62,118 bases of DNA from a virus: positions 1 through 62,118 of IMG/VR virus record IMGVR_UViG_3300042542_004947; one strand, 5' to 3'. A model generated the notes under the pieces. That model made no database searches and was not told the origin of the DNA. It saw only the letters and a list, made by a program, of their open reading frames with translations. Made by a program: the position numbers and the translations under genes. Position 1 is the stretch's first letter, and each line of letters opens with the position of its first letter. Below, piece after piece: positions 17,288 through 27,163 of the stretch.

Positions 17288-17995
17288 ATGGAAGACGTTA
17301 ATAAAATTTTAGATCCAGTAAAGTCAATCATTGCTCTTACTGAAAAAATTGAAAGAAAGAATAAGTTTGCCTATGTAAACATATCAAGATCTGCAATTGG
17401 TGCAGCTCTAAATACTTCGGAGAAAAAACCTCCTAGATATTTTATAAAGTCACTTTCCAAATGTATGTCGATTGAAGATGAAAACTTCTTGAAAGCATTG
17501 CCTCTTGAATTCTCTAACGAGATAGAGTCTGGAAAGCTTAATAGCATAGGCTTAAGTAGTAACTCTACATACTATGATGCTGGTATGTTTGAGCACTTTT
17601 TTTCTAATAAAAAAGAAGTAATTGATATATTTATCAATCACTATATTAGGGATTCTAAGAATGTTATTTTAACATTCCATGATAAAAAAACTGTTGAAAA
17701 GATTTTTGGACAAAACCAATACGTAATCACAGTGCCTTACAATAATTACTATGATAAGCTTGACTCTATTGTTGCTCAGATAAGTGAATTTGAAAATGGC
17801 GTAGATGCGGTCATACTTGATTGCCCACTGTTGGCAACTGCTATTGCACCCAAGATATGGGAAACTATGAATGTGTCAATAATTGACTTTGGCAAGTTTA
17901 TCAGTTCGGCAAAGTTCCATCTAAATATGGATAGACCAAGATTTACAAAAGATGAAGGTAATAAATACCCTAATAAAAGATATGACAAGAAGTAA
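17288..17995 (+). CDS. hypothetical protein, possible GT-D-like transferase
   Basis: A 235-residue alpha/beta protein. The C-terminal part (VDAVILDCPLLATAIAPKIW, then SIIDFGKFIS) resembles the end of GT-D-fold transferases, where a Gly-rich strand is followed by a 'D-x-G' strand. The usual N-terminal Asp-Gly-Glu is not visible, so the match is weak. It is coupled to the family 2 transferase upstream and overlaps the nuclease gene downstream by 14 bases. Confidence 0.45.
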   Translation: MEDVNKILDPVKSIIALTEKIERKNKFAYVNISRSAIGAALNTSEKKPPRYFIKSLSKCMSIEDENFLKALPLEFSNEIESGKLNSIGLSSNSTYYDAGMFEHFFSNKKEVIDIFINHYIRDSKNVILTFHDKKTVEKIFGQNQYVITVPYNNYYDKLDSIVAQISEFENGVDAVILDCPLLATAIAPKIWETMNVSIIDFGKFISSAKFHLNMDRPRFTKDEGNKYPNKRYDKK

Positions 17996-18635
17996 CTGGG
18001 AAGAAGAACAAGACGATACTGAGCTAATTGTAGATTTACTCTTTGAAAGTAGTCTTAGTATATCTGACATAGCAAAAGAAGTAGGTTGGACTGTTAATAA
18101 AGTAAACCAAAAGATTAACCAACTTGGTCTGTCTTGGTTGAAAAACTCTAGAAAAAAAATGTCTAGAGGTCAGTCCTCCCTTACTTTCATGATGCAAAAA
18201 CTCCTTCCGGGAGAAAAAATAATAAATGAATTTTATTTAGAAGATAAATTAAGACTTGATATCTACTGTCCTACCTATAAGTTAGCAGCCGAATATCATG
18301 GTAGACAGCACTTTTATTACACGGCTAGATTCTATGAATCAAAATATGATTTTTACGAAGCTCAAAAAAGAGATACAAAAAAAGCCGAAATGTGTAAACA
18401 ACAAGGCATTGCATTAGTTGTTTTTAGGTATAATGATCAGCTTACAGAACAGTCTGTATTTAATAGAATGCTGCAGGCGATAAAAGATTCACCTTTTATC
18501 AAAGAGCAGAAGGTAAAAAATAATACATATGAATCAGACTTTTATAAATCTATGAAAAAGAAAAAGTCCGAAGAACGTAAGAAAATCTACAGAGCAATTA
18601 AGGATGAAAAAAAGAATGGTAACAGAAGTTCTTGA
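17982..18635 (+). CDS. HTH plus Vsr/homing-type PD-(D/E)XK nuclease
   Basis: Starts at ATG 17982 inside the end of the previous gene. An N-terminal helix-turn-helix (SISDIAKEVGWTVNKVNQKI) is followed by a nuclease core: GEKIINEFYLEDKLRLDIYC, then LAAEYHGRQHF and ALVVFRYND. The E...D...E-x-H-G-x-Q-H arrangement is that of Vsr-like (EDxHD) endonucleases. It could be a homing or repair nuclease. A Lys/Arg-rich tail ends the protein and overlaps the helicase gene. Confidence 0.75.
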   Translation: MTRSNWEEEQDDTELIVDLLFESSLSISDIAKEVGWTVNKVNQKINQLGLSWLKNSRKKMSRGQSSLTFMMQKLLPGEKIINEFYLEDKLRLDIYCPTYKLAAEYHGRQHFYYTARFYESKYDFYEAQKRDTKKAEMCKQQGIALVVFRYNDQLTEQSVFNRMLQAIKDSPFIKEQKVKNNTYESDFYKSMKKKKSEERKKIYRAIKDEKKNGNRSS

Positions 18636-20073
18636 AGAAAATTCTGACATACCTATTGAGTATCAGATATTTGCACTCTCTTTAAGAGAAGATGGTGCTA
18701 TATCTGCATTCGCAAACGAGCTTGCTCCAGATATAGTTGGGATTAATCATGGTCAAAAAGGTGTTCATGAATTTTACCTAGCACTTCTTGCATACCATTC
18801 TGTAACTCAGCTATCTATGGTAAATCCTGTAGGTTTTAAAAATTGGCTTGAATCAGAAACAGACATAAGAGAAGGTCTTGGCGGAAACGCTGGCGTTTCA
18901 ATTATGATGGACTTACTTTTATCCATTGAGCTTTCAACTGTTGAGTCAGTTATTCAGATAGTAAAGTACAAAGCTAACAAAAAAAAGCAGCTTGATTACC
19001 TGCAAGAACTTCAGCATATACTATCTCAAAAGGGAGTTAAATCTGAAAAAGATACAGCAAGAATCAATTTACTTACATCAGAAATAAAAGAATTAGAAAA
19101 TAGCGTTAACTATGATCCCTTGGAAAAACTTACAACAGCAAACGACATCTCTAATAGGGCTGAAGATCTATTAAATATTCCCAGCTTTCTGCCAACGCAG
19201 TTTAAAGCTCTTAATAGAGCAATGGGGTACACAGATGACGGTGGGTTCTATAAGGGCGCTGTACACGCAATCATAGCTGCCTCAGGCAAAGGTAAGAGCA
19301 CGTTCGCTAAGTGCCTAGTTAATAACTGGGTAGAGTGTGGATATACGGCTTTGTATGTAAACTTTGAAGAGGCTGTTGGTCACTGGGAGAGAATCTTAAT
19401 GACTCAGATTATTGGCAAAAATGTCTATGCGGAGTCAGAGAACTGGTCTGAGGATCAGAAGACCTATTACCTTGGTAAGTTTAAAGATAAATTAAGCCAA
19501 TGGGGAAATAGGTTACTTGTTAGACATGACCCTGAGACTCCATACTTTGAGGACCTTGAAAAGTGGTTGAGAGATATCATTGACTATGCCAAGACTCCTG
19601 ACGTTGTAGTCATAGACACGATACAGTCTATGTTTACAAAGGGTGGCAAAGGTAAGCCTAGGTGGGGCGAGTTTGAAGAGATGATGGTTAAGCTAGAAAA
19701 GCTAGCTAGAGATATGAATTGTGTTGTTATTATTACAGCTCAAGAAAACTCAAATAGAATGAAAGAAAAAAGAGAAGTTGTACAACAATCTGACACTGGT
19801 GGCTCTTTAGCCATACAACAAAAGTGTGCTGTAACAATATTTATCACACAAAAAAAATTAATTAGTGGTGATGACTCTGAAGATGATAATATAATGCAGC
19901 TGCAAATTCCAAAGAATAGAATAACCGGATCAAGCTTTCTTTATAATCCTCCCTTGGTTAGATATGTGGATTCAAGAAAAGTATATGAAGAGTATGAACC
20001 AGTTACAGAAAATGATTACGACACAAGTTCTCTTTTAGATGAACTATTAGACGATAGCGATTTTGACATATGA
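18604..20073 (+). CDS. DnaB-like replicative helicase
   Basis: A 489-residue RecA-fold ATPase that should unwind the replication fork. Walker A is IIAASGKGKST (about 223-233), Walker B is VVVIDTIQS (about 334-342), and the H-motif-like TAQENSNRMKE follows. An N-terminal helical domain is joined by a long coiled coil (about residues 120-165), as in DnaB. ATG 18604 overlaps the previous gene; ATG 18616 is an alternative. The acidic C-terminus overlaps the next gene by four bases. Confidence 0.88.
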   Translation: MKKRMVTEVLEENSDIPIEYQIFALSLREDGAISAFANELAPDIVGINHGQKGVHEFYLALLAYHSVTQLSMVNPVGFKNWLESETDIREGLGGNAGVSIMMDLLLSIELSTVESVIQIVKYKANKKKQLDYLQELQHILSQKGVKSEKDTARINLLTSEIKELENSVNYDPLEKLTTANDISNRAEDLLNIPSFLPTQFKALNRAMGYTDDGGFYKGAVHAIIAASGKGKSTFAKCLVNNWVECGYTALYVNFEEAVGHWERILMTQIIGKNVYAESENWSEDQKTYYLGKFKDKLSQWGNRLLVRHDPETPYFEDLEKWLRDIIDYAKTPDVVVIDTIQSMFTKGGKGKPRWGEFEEMMVKLEKLARDMNCVVIITAQENSNRMKEKREVVQQSDTGGSLAIQQKCAVTIFITQKKLISGDDSEDDNIMQLQIPKNRITGSSFLYNPPLVRYVDSRKVYEEYEPVTENDYDTSSLLDELLDDSDFDI

Positions 20074-20849
20074 AAGAATTAACAATAGAAGCAATTAAGG
20101 ATTATCAAACTTGTGCTTTACTTTACAGTTATAGGCACGATCAAAAACTTCCTGAGACAATTATGAGCAGAGATTTAATCACTGCAAGATTTGAGAATAC
20201 ACTCAAAAGTGTTATCAACTACTTCTTCTATAAAAAACAAGGGGGAATAGTTCCTTCTTATGCATCCCTTTTAAATAGGTGGGAGAAGTTGTGGTTCAGT
20301 AAAGACGCAACAGCTTACGACATAATACATGAACAGCATGAAAGTTTCTACGGAAACACAGCTAGCTTTACATCTAGAGCTTCTGCGTCACTACTTGACT
20401 TTTACAATAAGCATTCAGAATCAAATGCTATACCAATAGCTATTGATCAACAATTCTACCTACCATTAGATAAGTCTATAAAAATTAATAGTAAATTTGA
20501 TTTAATAACGTTTGAAAACAATGAGTACTTTGTTTACAAGTGGGTTTTTAACTTTAGGAATTCACATACATCTCTTTATCAAATGGACTTCTCTATACTT
20601 TATGAAGCTTTTAAACATAAGTTTCCAACTAAAATAAGTAAAACAAGATTCGGTCACTACGACTTACTTTCTTCTTCTCAAAAATTTTCTGAATACGAGT
20701 TAAATGAAGATGATACTAAAGCTTTGAAGTATTGGTGTAGCGTCGTACAAGAGGATGACAAGTATGTGCCAAGAAGAGGTCTAACCTCGTATTGCAAAAA
20801 GTGTCCTTTTGATAAACCTTGTTCTAACTGGAAAGATTGGGAAGTTTAA
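20070..20849 (+). CDS. Cas4/RecB-like protein with a degraded nuclease site
   Basis: A 259-residue protein with the iron-sulphur layout of Cas4/AddB-type nucleases: one N-terminal Cys (YQTCALLYSYRH) and a C-terminal cluster SYCKKCPFDKPC. The catalytic core looks broken. The Asp of INSKFDLI is present, but the expected D/E-x-K strand reads YFVYKWVF, so Val replaces the acidic residue. It may be a structural, non-catalytic partner at the fork. It sits between helicase and HD genes. The intact relative is at 27150. Confidence 0.65.
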   Translation: MKELTIEAIKDYQTCALLYSYRHDQKLPETIMSRDLITARFENTLKSVINYFFYKKQGGIVPSYASLLNRWEKLWFSKDATAYDIIHEQHESFYGNTASFTSRASASLLDFYNKHSESNAIPIAIDQQFYLPLDKSIKINSKFDLITFENNEYFVYKWVFNFRNSHTSLYQMDFSILYEAFKHKFPTKISKTRFGHYDLLSSSQKFSEYELNEDDTKALKYWCSVVQEDDKYVPRRGLTSYCKKCPFDKPCSNWKDWEV

Positions 20850-20851
20850 AG

Positions 20852-21523
20852 TTGGCTAAAGATTCAATATTAGATGAAATTTTAAATAAAGAATCAGATT
20901 CAATTTCTCTTGAAGAGGAATCAAAAATACTTGAACCTTTATTTCATGAAATAGAAATGATATCAGATAGCAATATTAAGAGTTTTGTTAAATCAATCTT
21001 GCTAAGAGCAGATGGCTTTTGGACTATACCATCAAGCTTCTCTGGAAAGTATCATCCTAGTGATGAACATAATTCTGGGGGAAATGTTCTTCATACAAAA
21101 AGAGTTGTTAGAACAGCTAAAATAATTTCAGATTCTTATTCTCTATCTTCAGAAGAAAGAGATCTTGTTTACGCTGCGTGCTTATTGCATGACATAACTA
21201 AGGGTACCTTAGATAACGATAAGAAGCATTTTTTTTATGACCCAATGCATCCCTATACTGTTGGGAAATTCGTTCAACAGTGTCAAGAGTATGATAAAAA
21301 ATATGCAGGAGAAGCACAATCTTCTACCCTATTTGTCCCAGAGGAAACTGTTCAATCGATTCTTAGATTAGTTAGATGCCATCTAGGGCCGTGGTCTCCC
21401 GTTCCAGAGACCGTGCCAATTACGTATTTAGATATAATTGTTCACTTATCTGATAATGTTGCATCAAAAGTTCACTATATTGTTGATGGTGAAGATATAA
21501 TAGAAGAACGATGGAAGATATAA
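20852..21523 (+). CDS. HD-domain phosphohydrolase
   Basis: I use TTG 20852 because GGGAAG lies seven bases upstream. The metal-binding series is clear: NVLHTKRVVR (His), CLLHDITKG (His-Asp), PMHPYTVGKF (His) and HLSDNVAS (Asp). HD enzymes of this size hydrolyse nucleotides or cyclic nucleotides; the substrate cannot be read from sequence. The replication-operon position favours a nucleotide-related role. Confidence 0.8.
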   Translation: MAKDSILDEILNKESDSISLEEESKILEPLFHEIEMISDSNIKSFVKSILLRADGFWTIPSSFSGKYHPSDEHNSGGNVLHTKRVVRTAKIISDSYSLSSEERDLVYAACLLHDITKGTLDNDKKHFFYDPMHPYTVGKFVQQCQEYDKKYAGEAQSSTLFVPEETVQSILRLVRCHLGPWSPVPETVPITYLDIIVHLSDNVASKVHYIVDGEDIIEERWKI

Positions 21524-21684
21524 TTAAAGATAGAGTATTAATTAGAAGTTTTGTACTCGACAGCCTAGACTACCTAATAGAAGAGTCAGTTTACTATAGG
21601 TCTTTTTCAGATCAGATAAAGAATAGTCAGAGATACGTTTTATTTACTTCAGGAAATGAAGAAGGTAGTTGTAAATTGCCATGA
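21511..21684 (+). CDS. small hypothetical protein
   Basis: A 57-residue ORF overlapping the HD gene end by 13 bases and the primase start by ATGA. The sequence is helical at first (DRVLIRSFVLDSLDYLIEES) and then mixed, ending GNEEGSCKLP. The overlaps at both ends support translation. No family recognised. Confidence 0.6.
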   Translation: MEDIIKDRVLIRSFVLDSLDYLIEESVYYRSFSDQIKNSQRYVLFTSGNEEGSCKLP

Positions 21685-22883
21685 AAATATCAAGTGATCC
21701 ATCTAAGTACACATATAAGTGGAGATATTTAGAAATAGCTAGATACATTCCACAACTAAAAAGAGTCATTAGAGAAAAGAAAAATGACTTTCCAATTCTT
21801 CTTGATGTAGATGTAATTAAAAAGTATTCTGACAAGTATGACAATACCGGAATATACAGTTCTATCTGGCATTTTGATGATCAAGATCTTTCCAAGGCTA
21901 CTAGGTTGGGTTCTTTATATTTCGATATAGACAATAGCGACATAAGTATTTCTTGGCAAGAAGCTAAAACTTTGTATCTTCATTTGTTAAATTTTATACC
22001 AGAAGAATCAATAATAGTTTATTACACAGGTAAAAAAGGTTTCCATATTGAATGTGAAGCTTTAGCTTTGGGCATAAATCCATCAAATAGACTTCCAACC
22101 TTATATAGATATATAGCAAAAGACTTATCAGTAAGTCTGAACTTAAATTCTTTAGACTTTTCTGTATATGATGCCAGAAGAATGTGGAGATTACCTGGAA
22201 CTAAACACCAAGATACTGGTCTTTTTAAAACTAAATTAAGTAAACAAATTTTATTCAGCGATATAGAATCGATAACGGAATACTCTTCTGTGTTACAGGA
22301 CAATTCTATTCCTGAACAACAGTTTAACTTTACTGCTAACGAATGGTTTAGGCAGTACTCTTATCAAATGGAAGAAGAAAAGAATAAGCCAAAGGATGTA
22401 TTAGCTTATTTTAATGAGTTTGGTTCAAATGGTAGGGTTAATTTTGATGATCGAAATAAAGTCTTTGATAAGAAAAATTTATTAAACAGCTGCTCAGCAT
22501 TTTCTAGAATAGAAAAAGAAGCGACTGAAAACCATCATATCGATCATGAGTCTAGACTATTTCTTTGCTCTATATTAACTTACACTGATGAATCGGTACA
22601 ATATCTACATGAAGTATTATCAAAGTGTGACGATTATAATCCCAAGAAGTCTTCTGCTCACATAGAAGACTGGATAAAAAGAAGAGAAATAGGGATAGGA
22701 GGAAGACCCTATACCTGCGCTAGAGCTAACTCAGCCGGCGTTGGTTGTGGAGACTGCTCATTGGAATATAAGAAAAAGTGGGTAAAGATAGGCGATAAGT
22801 TTGTTGAGACAAATGACAAGAATGAACCATCGCCAATTAGATTCGCATATAAAATAGTTAAGAAAGGAGAAAAAAATGATTGA
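21681..22883 (+). CDS. archaeo-eukaryotic-type DNA primase
   Basis: A 400-residue AEP-superfamily primase. The metal-binding DxD is in SLYFDIDNSD (about residue 78-83), the second motif is YYTGKKGFHIE (about 113-123, the S/T-x-K-G-x-H type), and the third is the DARRMWRLPGTKH segment (about 165). A C-terminal Cys-rich piece (YTCARANSAGVGCGDC) probably binds zinc or iron-sulphur. It would make primers for the DnaE polymerase encoded two genes later. Confidence 0.85.
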   Translation: MKISSDPSKYTYKWRYLEIARYIPQLKRVIREKKNDFPILLDVDVIKKYSDKYDNTGIYSSIWHFDDQDLSKATRLGSLYFDIDNSDISISWQEAKTLYLHLLNFIPEESIIVYYTGKKGFHIECEALALGINPSNRLPTLYRYIAKDLSVSLNLNSLDFSVYDARRMWRLPGTKHQDTGLFKTKLSKQILFSDIESITEYSSVLQDNSIPEQQFNFTANEWFRQYSYQMEEEKNKPKDVLAYFNEFGSNGRVNFDDRNKVFDKKNLLNSCSAFSRIEKEATENHHIDHESRLFLCSILTYTDESVQYLHEVLSKCDDYNPKKSSAHIEDWIKRREIGIGGRPYTCARANSAGVGCGDCSLEYKKKWVKIGDKFVETNDKNEPSPIRFAYKIVKKGEKND

Positions 22884-23079
22884 AAATGATGAAGATGTTA
22901 TTGGAACTTGTAGTGAGTGCCATTCAGACCAGCCAGAACAGTACATGTACAGGAGCCCTTTTGCACAAGAAGGAAAGAATGTACCGTGTAAATTTTGTGG
23001 TGGAGTTGTAATAATAACCTATAGGGAAACAAGAAATCAAGCCTTGGGACAAAGTGATAATAGTAGAGGAATAAGTTGA
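22876..23079 (+). CDS. small zinc-ribbon protein
   Basis: A 67-residue protein with two Cys pairs, C-SE-C and C-KF-C, forming a likely zinc ribbon. It overlaps the primase end by eight bases and the polymerase start by four (TTGA). It is probably a replication accessory or nucleic-acid-binding factor. Confidence 0.65.
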   Translation: MIENDEDVIGTCSECHSDQPEQYMYRSPFAQEGKNVPCKFCGGVVIITYRETRNQALGQSDNSRGIS

Positions 23080-26000
23080 AGAATTGGACTAACCTACATA
23101 ACCACACTGTTTATTCTACACTAGATGGACATGGTGGCGTAGAGCAATACCTTAATAGAGCTAAGGATCTTGGCATGGTCGGGTTAGCTACGACCGATCA
23201 TGGCAATATCCACTCATGGCTAGATTTCTATGATGCCGGAATGAGCTGTGGAGTTAAGCCAATATTAGGTTCTGAATTCTATCAAGCAAGAAAAACTCGT
23301 TTAGATAGAGACGAAGAGGAAAGAGCTGGCAAGTCAAAGAATGAATGGGAACAAAGAGGTCCATATCATATAACTATACTTGCAAAAAATAACACTGGGT
23401 ATCACAATATAATTAAAATGTCCTCTAGAGCTTTTACCGAGGGGTTCTATGTTAAGCCTAGAGTAGACCATGAATTAATTTCTCAACATTCTGATGGAAT
23501 AATTGTATTATCAGGCTGTCTGAATGGAGAGGTTTCTCAAGCACTCCTGAGAAAAGACTACAATACTGCACTTATGCATGCAAGTTCCATGCAAGACATT
23601 GTAGGTAAAGAAAACTATTTCATAGAAATTCAAAACCATGGAATAGAAGAGCAGCTACGAATCATACCAGACCTAATAAAGATAGCTAATTCAATAGGAG
23701 CCAAAGTGGTTCCTTCTGGAGACTGTCATTATGTGCATCAAGACGACGCACATGCTCATGACATAATGCTATGCGTAGCAACTAACTCCAACATAAATAC
23801 ACCAAATAGATTTTCTTTTTCTGGTGATCAATTTTACCTACAGTCTTACGACGAAATGGCTAAAGTTTTTACAGAAGAGTATCTTAAAAATACCATGCAT
23901 GTAAACGACATGGTAGATGTTAATCTTAAATTTGGAGAAATACATTTCCCTAACTTTCCTATACCAACAAATGAGTCTTCAACTGAATACTTTGAAAGAC
24001 TGGCATGGAATGGATTGAAAAAAAGATATGGTGAAGATCTGTCGCAAGAAGTTTTAGACAGAGCTAACTATGAGCTTAGAGTTGTCAAGGAAATGGGTTT
24101 CCCAGAATACTTTTTAGTTGTATCTGATTTAGTTCAATGGGCTAAAGAAAATGATATTAGAGTTGGATGGGGAAGAGGATCTGCTGCTGGCAGTGTATTG
24201 TCCTATGCTTTTGGCATAACAAATCTAGATCCAATTAAGTTTGGTCTTATGTTTGAAAGATTTCTTGTCGAGGGCCGAAAGTCAATGCCAGACATCGACC
24301 TAGACTTTGACGATAGGCATAGAGATAGAGTTATAGAGTATGCCCGTCAAAAATATGGAACAGATCACGTAGCCCACATATGTACATTCAATAGGACTGG
24401 AGCAAGACAGTCTATTAGGGATGCCGCAAGAGCCTTAGGATATGATTTTTCCGGGGGAGATAGAGTATCTAAACTTGTTCCACCACCAGTCTTAGGTGTA
24501 TCAAAAAGTCTTACAGAGTGCATGGAAGTAGCAGAGTTTAGTTCTGAATATAATTCCAATGAAGATAGTAAAAAAATAATAGATACAGCTTTTGGTCTTG
24601 AAGGTTTAGTCAGACAAACTGGAGTCCATGCAGCTGGAGTGGTTATATCTAGAGACGCACTAACCGACTATCTTCCCATAATGCAAAAGGGTGTAGACTC
24701 ACCCATGGTTACTCAATGGGACATGGGCAGAGTAGAACAATGTGGACTTCTTAAAATTGACTTCTTAGGTTTAAGAAACCTAGGCGTTATAGATGAATGT
24801 ATTCAGCTTGTAAAGAGAACAAAGTCAATTGACATTGACCTAGAAAAAATACCTCTCGATGACAAAAGAACTTTTGAGGAGCTATGTAAAGGTAATGCTA
24901 TAGGAGTATTCCAACTTGAGTCTTCTGGCATGAGACAGCTTATGGTCCAGCTTCAGCCTCAAGATATCAAGGATATCATGGCTCTTATATCCTTGTATAG
25001 ACCAGGTCCAATGGGCTCTGGAATGGATAAGCTTTACATAAATAGAAAGCATGGTAGGTCTGAAATTAATTATGACCATCCTTCTATGAAAATAGCTCTT
25101 GAAGACTCTCTTGGGATCATGTTATATCAAGAAGACGTCCTAGCTGTTGCTAGAGCATTAGCTGGCTTTACTGTTTCCGAAGCTGATGACCTAAGAAAAG
25201 TAATTGGCAAAAAACAGATGGACAAAATTGCAAAGATAAGAAGAAAATTTGTTGAGGGATGCATTTCAAACTCAGATATATCTGAAGAAAAAGCCAACAA
25301 GATATTTTCTGATATCGAATATTTCGGTGGATACGGATTCAACAGAGCTCACGCAGCAAGCTATGCAATGGTTTCCTATGTTACAGCATACCTAAAGACT
25401 CACTACGTAGCAGAATACATGGCAGCTCTTTTAACTTCTGTTGCGGGAAATAAAGATAAGTCATCCGTATATCTTTCTGACTGTAGAAAAACAAATATAA
25501 AAGTTCAACCTCCATCAATCAATAGATCACTTCATGACTTTGACGTAGTGTCTGACTCTGAGATTCTCTTTGGTCTATCAGCTATAAATGGAATAGGACC
25601 TTCAATTGCTGATGCAATAATATCCTGTAGAGACTTAGACAATCCTTATACATCTATGCATGACTTCTTTAGAAGATCTGATACATCTGTTCTTAAAAAA
25701 TCTACATTAGAACACCTTGGTGCAGCAGGTGCATTCGATGAACTGTTTCAGATTAATGAAGAAATAGAAATTAGTAGAAGAAAAGAATTAGAAATTCTTG
25801 AAAGAGAAAAAAATGAACTAGGAATATATGTATCTAGGCATCCTATCGAAGGAATTTGGGATTCCATAAGACCAAAAATAGATTCCGAAATATTTGAACT
25901 ATCAGATCTTTATGCTGGTTCTAAAACAAAAATTGGTGGGATCATTACTTCAGTTAAAAAAATGATAACCAAAAAAGGCATGAAGATGTTCAAGCTGAAT

Positions 26001-26399
26001 ATAGATGATGTTACTTCAGGAATAGAAGTTATTGTATTTCCAAAAGAAGCAAAAAATATTCCAGATGACTTCTTCTCTGAGGGGGACATAATCATTGTGT
26101 CTGGCTCAATTGCAAAAGAAGGAGATGAAGAAAATTCTGCCGTAAAAGTTATATACTCTTCATCAGAAAAAGTTGATCATTCTATTTTAAGTGGTGGTAA
26201 GTCTATCTTTTTAAGATCTAATACACTGTTAAGTAATGAAATCATACAGTCGCTTTATGATATAATTAATAATGCAAATGGTTCATCAATAGTATTTCTT
26301 GAAATGCTAGATGAGAATAAAAAATATACATTTAAATTCAATAAAACTACTTCTACAAAAGTAGAAAAAACTTTAAGATCAATAGTTGGACTAGGATAG
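23076..26399 (+). CDS. dnaE: DNA polymerase III alpha subunit
   Basis: A 1107-residue C-family replicative polymerase. The N-terminal PHP domain starts with NLHNHTVYST and continues DHGNIHSW; the PHP metal ligands look intact, so it may carry proofreading. The palm has GWGRGSAAGS (about 368) and the catalytic PDIDLDFDD (about 406). YGFNRAHAASYAMVSY marks the fingers region. An OB domain near residue 950 (TKIGGIITSVKKMITKKGMK) follows. The start is TTG with GTAGAGGA upstream. The length is that of bacterial DnaE. Confidence 0.95.
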   Translation: MKNWTNLHNHTVYSTLDGHGGVEQYLNRAKDLGMVGLATTDHGNIHSWLDFYDAGMSCGVKPILGSEFYQARKTRLDRDEEERAGKSKNEWEQRGPYHITILAKNNTGYHNIIKMSSRAFTEGFYVKPRVDHELISQHSDGIIVLSGCLNGEVSQALLRKDYNTALMHASSMQDIVGKENYFIEIQNHGIEEQLRIIPDLIKIANSIGAKVVPSGDCHYVHQDDAHAHDIMLCVATNSNINTPNRFSFSGDQFYLQSYDEMAKVFTEEYLKNTMHVNDMVDVNLKFGEIHFPNFPIPTNESSTEYFERLAWNGLKKRYGEDLSQEVLDRANYELRVVKEMGFPEYFLVVSDLVQWAKENDIRVGWGRGSAAGSVLSYAFGITNLDPIKFGLMFERFLVEGRKSMPDIDLDFDDRHRDRVIEYARQKYGTDHVAHICTFNRTGARQSIRDAARALGYDFSGGDRVSKLVPPPVLGVSKSLTECMEVAEFSSEYNSNEDSKKIIDTAFGLEGLVRQTGVHAAGVVISRDALTDYLPIMQKGVDSPMVTQWDMGRVEQCGLLKIDFLGLRNLGVIDECIQLVKRTKSIDIDLEKIPLDDKRTFEELCKGNAIGVFQLESSGMRQLMVQLQPQDIKDIMALISLYRPGPMGSGMDKLYINRKHGRSEINYDHPSMKIALEDSLGIMLYQEDVLAVARALAGFTVSEADDLRKVIGKKQMDKIAKIRRKFVEGCISNSDISEEKANKIFSDIEYFGGYGFNRAHAASYAMVSYVTAYLKTHYVAEYMAALLTSVAGNKDKSSVYLSDCRKTNIKVQPPSINRSLHDFDVVSDSEILFGLSAINGIGPSIADAIISCRDLDNPYTSMHDFFRRSDTSVLKKSTLEHLGAAGAFDELFQINEEIEISRRKELEILEREKNELGIYVSRHPIEGIWDSIRPKIDSEIFELSDLYAGSKTKIGGIITSVKKMITKKGMKMFKLNIDDVTSGIEVIVFPKEAKNIPDDFFSEGDIIIVSGSIAKEGDEENSAVKVIYSSSEKVDHSILSGGKSIFLRSNTLLSNEIIQSLYDIINNANGSSIVFLEMLDENKKYTFKFNKTTSTKVEKTLRSIVGLG

Positions 26400-26402
26400 G
26401 AT

Positions 26403-26768
26403 ATGATAAGTCAAGTAGTAATTAACCCCTCAAATAGATCTTGTTGGACATTTTGCTCATGCTGCAATAGATGTCAAGATAAAGGTCGTTATTCAAAATG
26501 CTCAGACTGCAGTGGAAGATATGATCCAAAGCTTAAGGTTCTTCCAGACCCAGATGATTTTTGCGATTGTAAAAACGGAGTTCTTAGATGGAGAACAAAA
26601 GAAGGTCGCTTGATATTAACTAAATTTAAGAGTAATCCTTTTAAGGCTGAAGTTAAATATGTAAAAAAGACTGAAGATGAAAGAGACTGGGACTCTTACG
26701 TTGGAGACATGAGAGAGAAGTTAGATGACCCAACATGGAACCCTATAGCAATAGTAGATGAGGATTAA
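26403..26768 (+). CDS. Cys-rich metal-binding protein
   Basis: A 121-residue protein with a dense Cys region near the N-terminus (CWTFCSCCNRC, CSDCSG, then CDC), enough for two zinc sites. The rest is basic and then acidic. It starts three bases after dnaE and overlaps the next gene by one base. Function unknown. Confidence 0.6.
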   Translation: MISQVVINPSNRSCWTFCSCCNRCQDKGRYSKCSDCSGRYDPKLKVLPDPDDFCDCKNGVLRWRTKEGRLILTKFKSNPFKAEVKYVKKTEDERDWDSYVGDMREKLDDPTWNPIAIVDED

Positions 26769-26974
26769 TGAAATCTGAAAACGGAAGAGTTATAAAAGGT
26801 AATGTTAAGCTAATAGAGTATGGTGACGGCTCTTCACAAGTAGATAATTATTTTCTACAAATCGGAGTCGCTGGATTGTATTGCTCTAAAAAAGAATTAA
26901 ATGATCTATATATGGCATTAAATTACTATATCAATATAGATGAGATTATCGAATGCCAATTAGATTTTAAATAG
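26768..26974 (+). CDS. hypothetical protein
   Basis: A 68-residue protein whose ATG shares a base with the previous stop. Beta-rich start (GNVKLIEYGDGSSQVDNYFL) and a helical end (KELNDLYMALNYYINIDEII). No family recognised. Confidence 0.55.
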   Translation: MKSENGRVIKGNVKLIEYGDGSSQVDNYFLQIGVAGLYCSKKELNDLYMALNYYINIDEIIECQLDFK

Positions 26975-26983
26975 GAGACGATT

Positions 26984-27163
26984 ATGAGCTGGCCATATAA
27001 TGAATATGATCAAATGGAAATAGGAAAAACAGGCTGGATTCCAGTTGGTGAAGGTTCTTTTAAAAACAAATACAATAATCATACCATTGATGAATCTGGT
27101 TGCGAATACGATGAAAATGGAAATATGATATATAGCCCGAATGGAAAAGATGAACAAAATTAA
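26984..27163 (+). CDS. small hypothetical protein
   Basis: A 59-residue ORF with an excellent AGGAGACG ribosome site before ATG 26984. The sequence is rich in Asn, Gly, Tyr and Trp (SWPYNEYDQMEIGKTGW). Its end overlaps the start of the RecB-like nuclease gene, suggesting coupled translation. Confidence 0.65.
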   Translation: MSWPYNEYDQMEIGKTGWIPVGEGSFKNKYNNHTIDESGCEYDENGNMIYSPNGKDEQN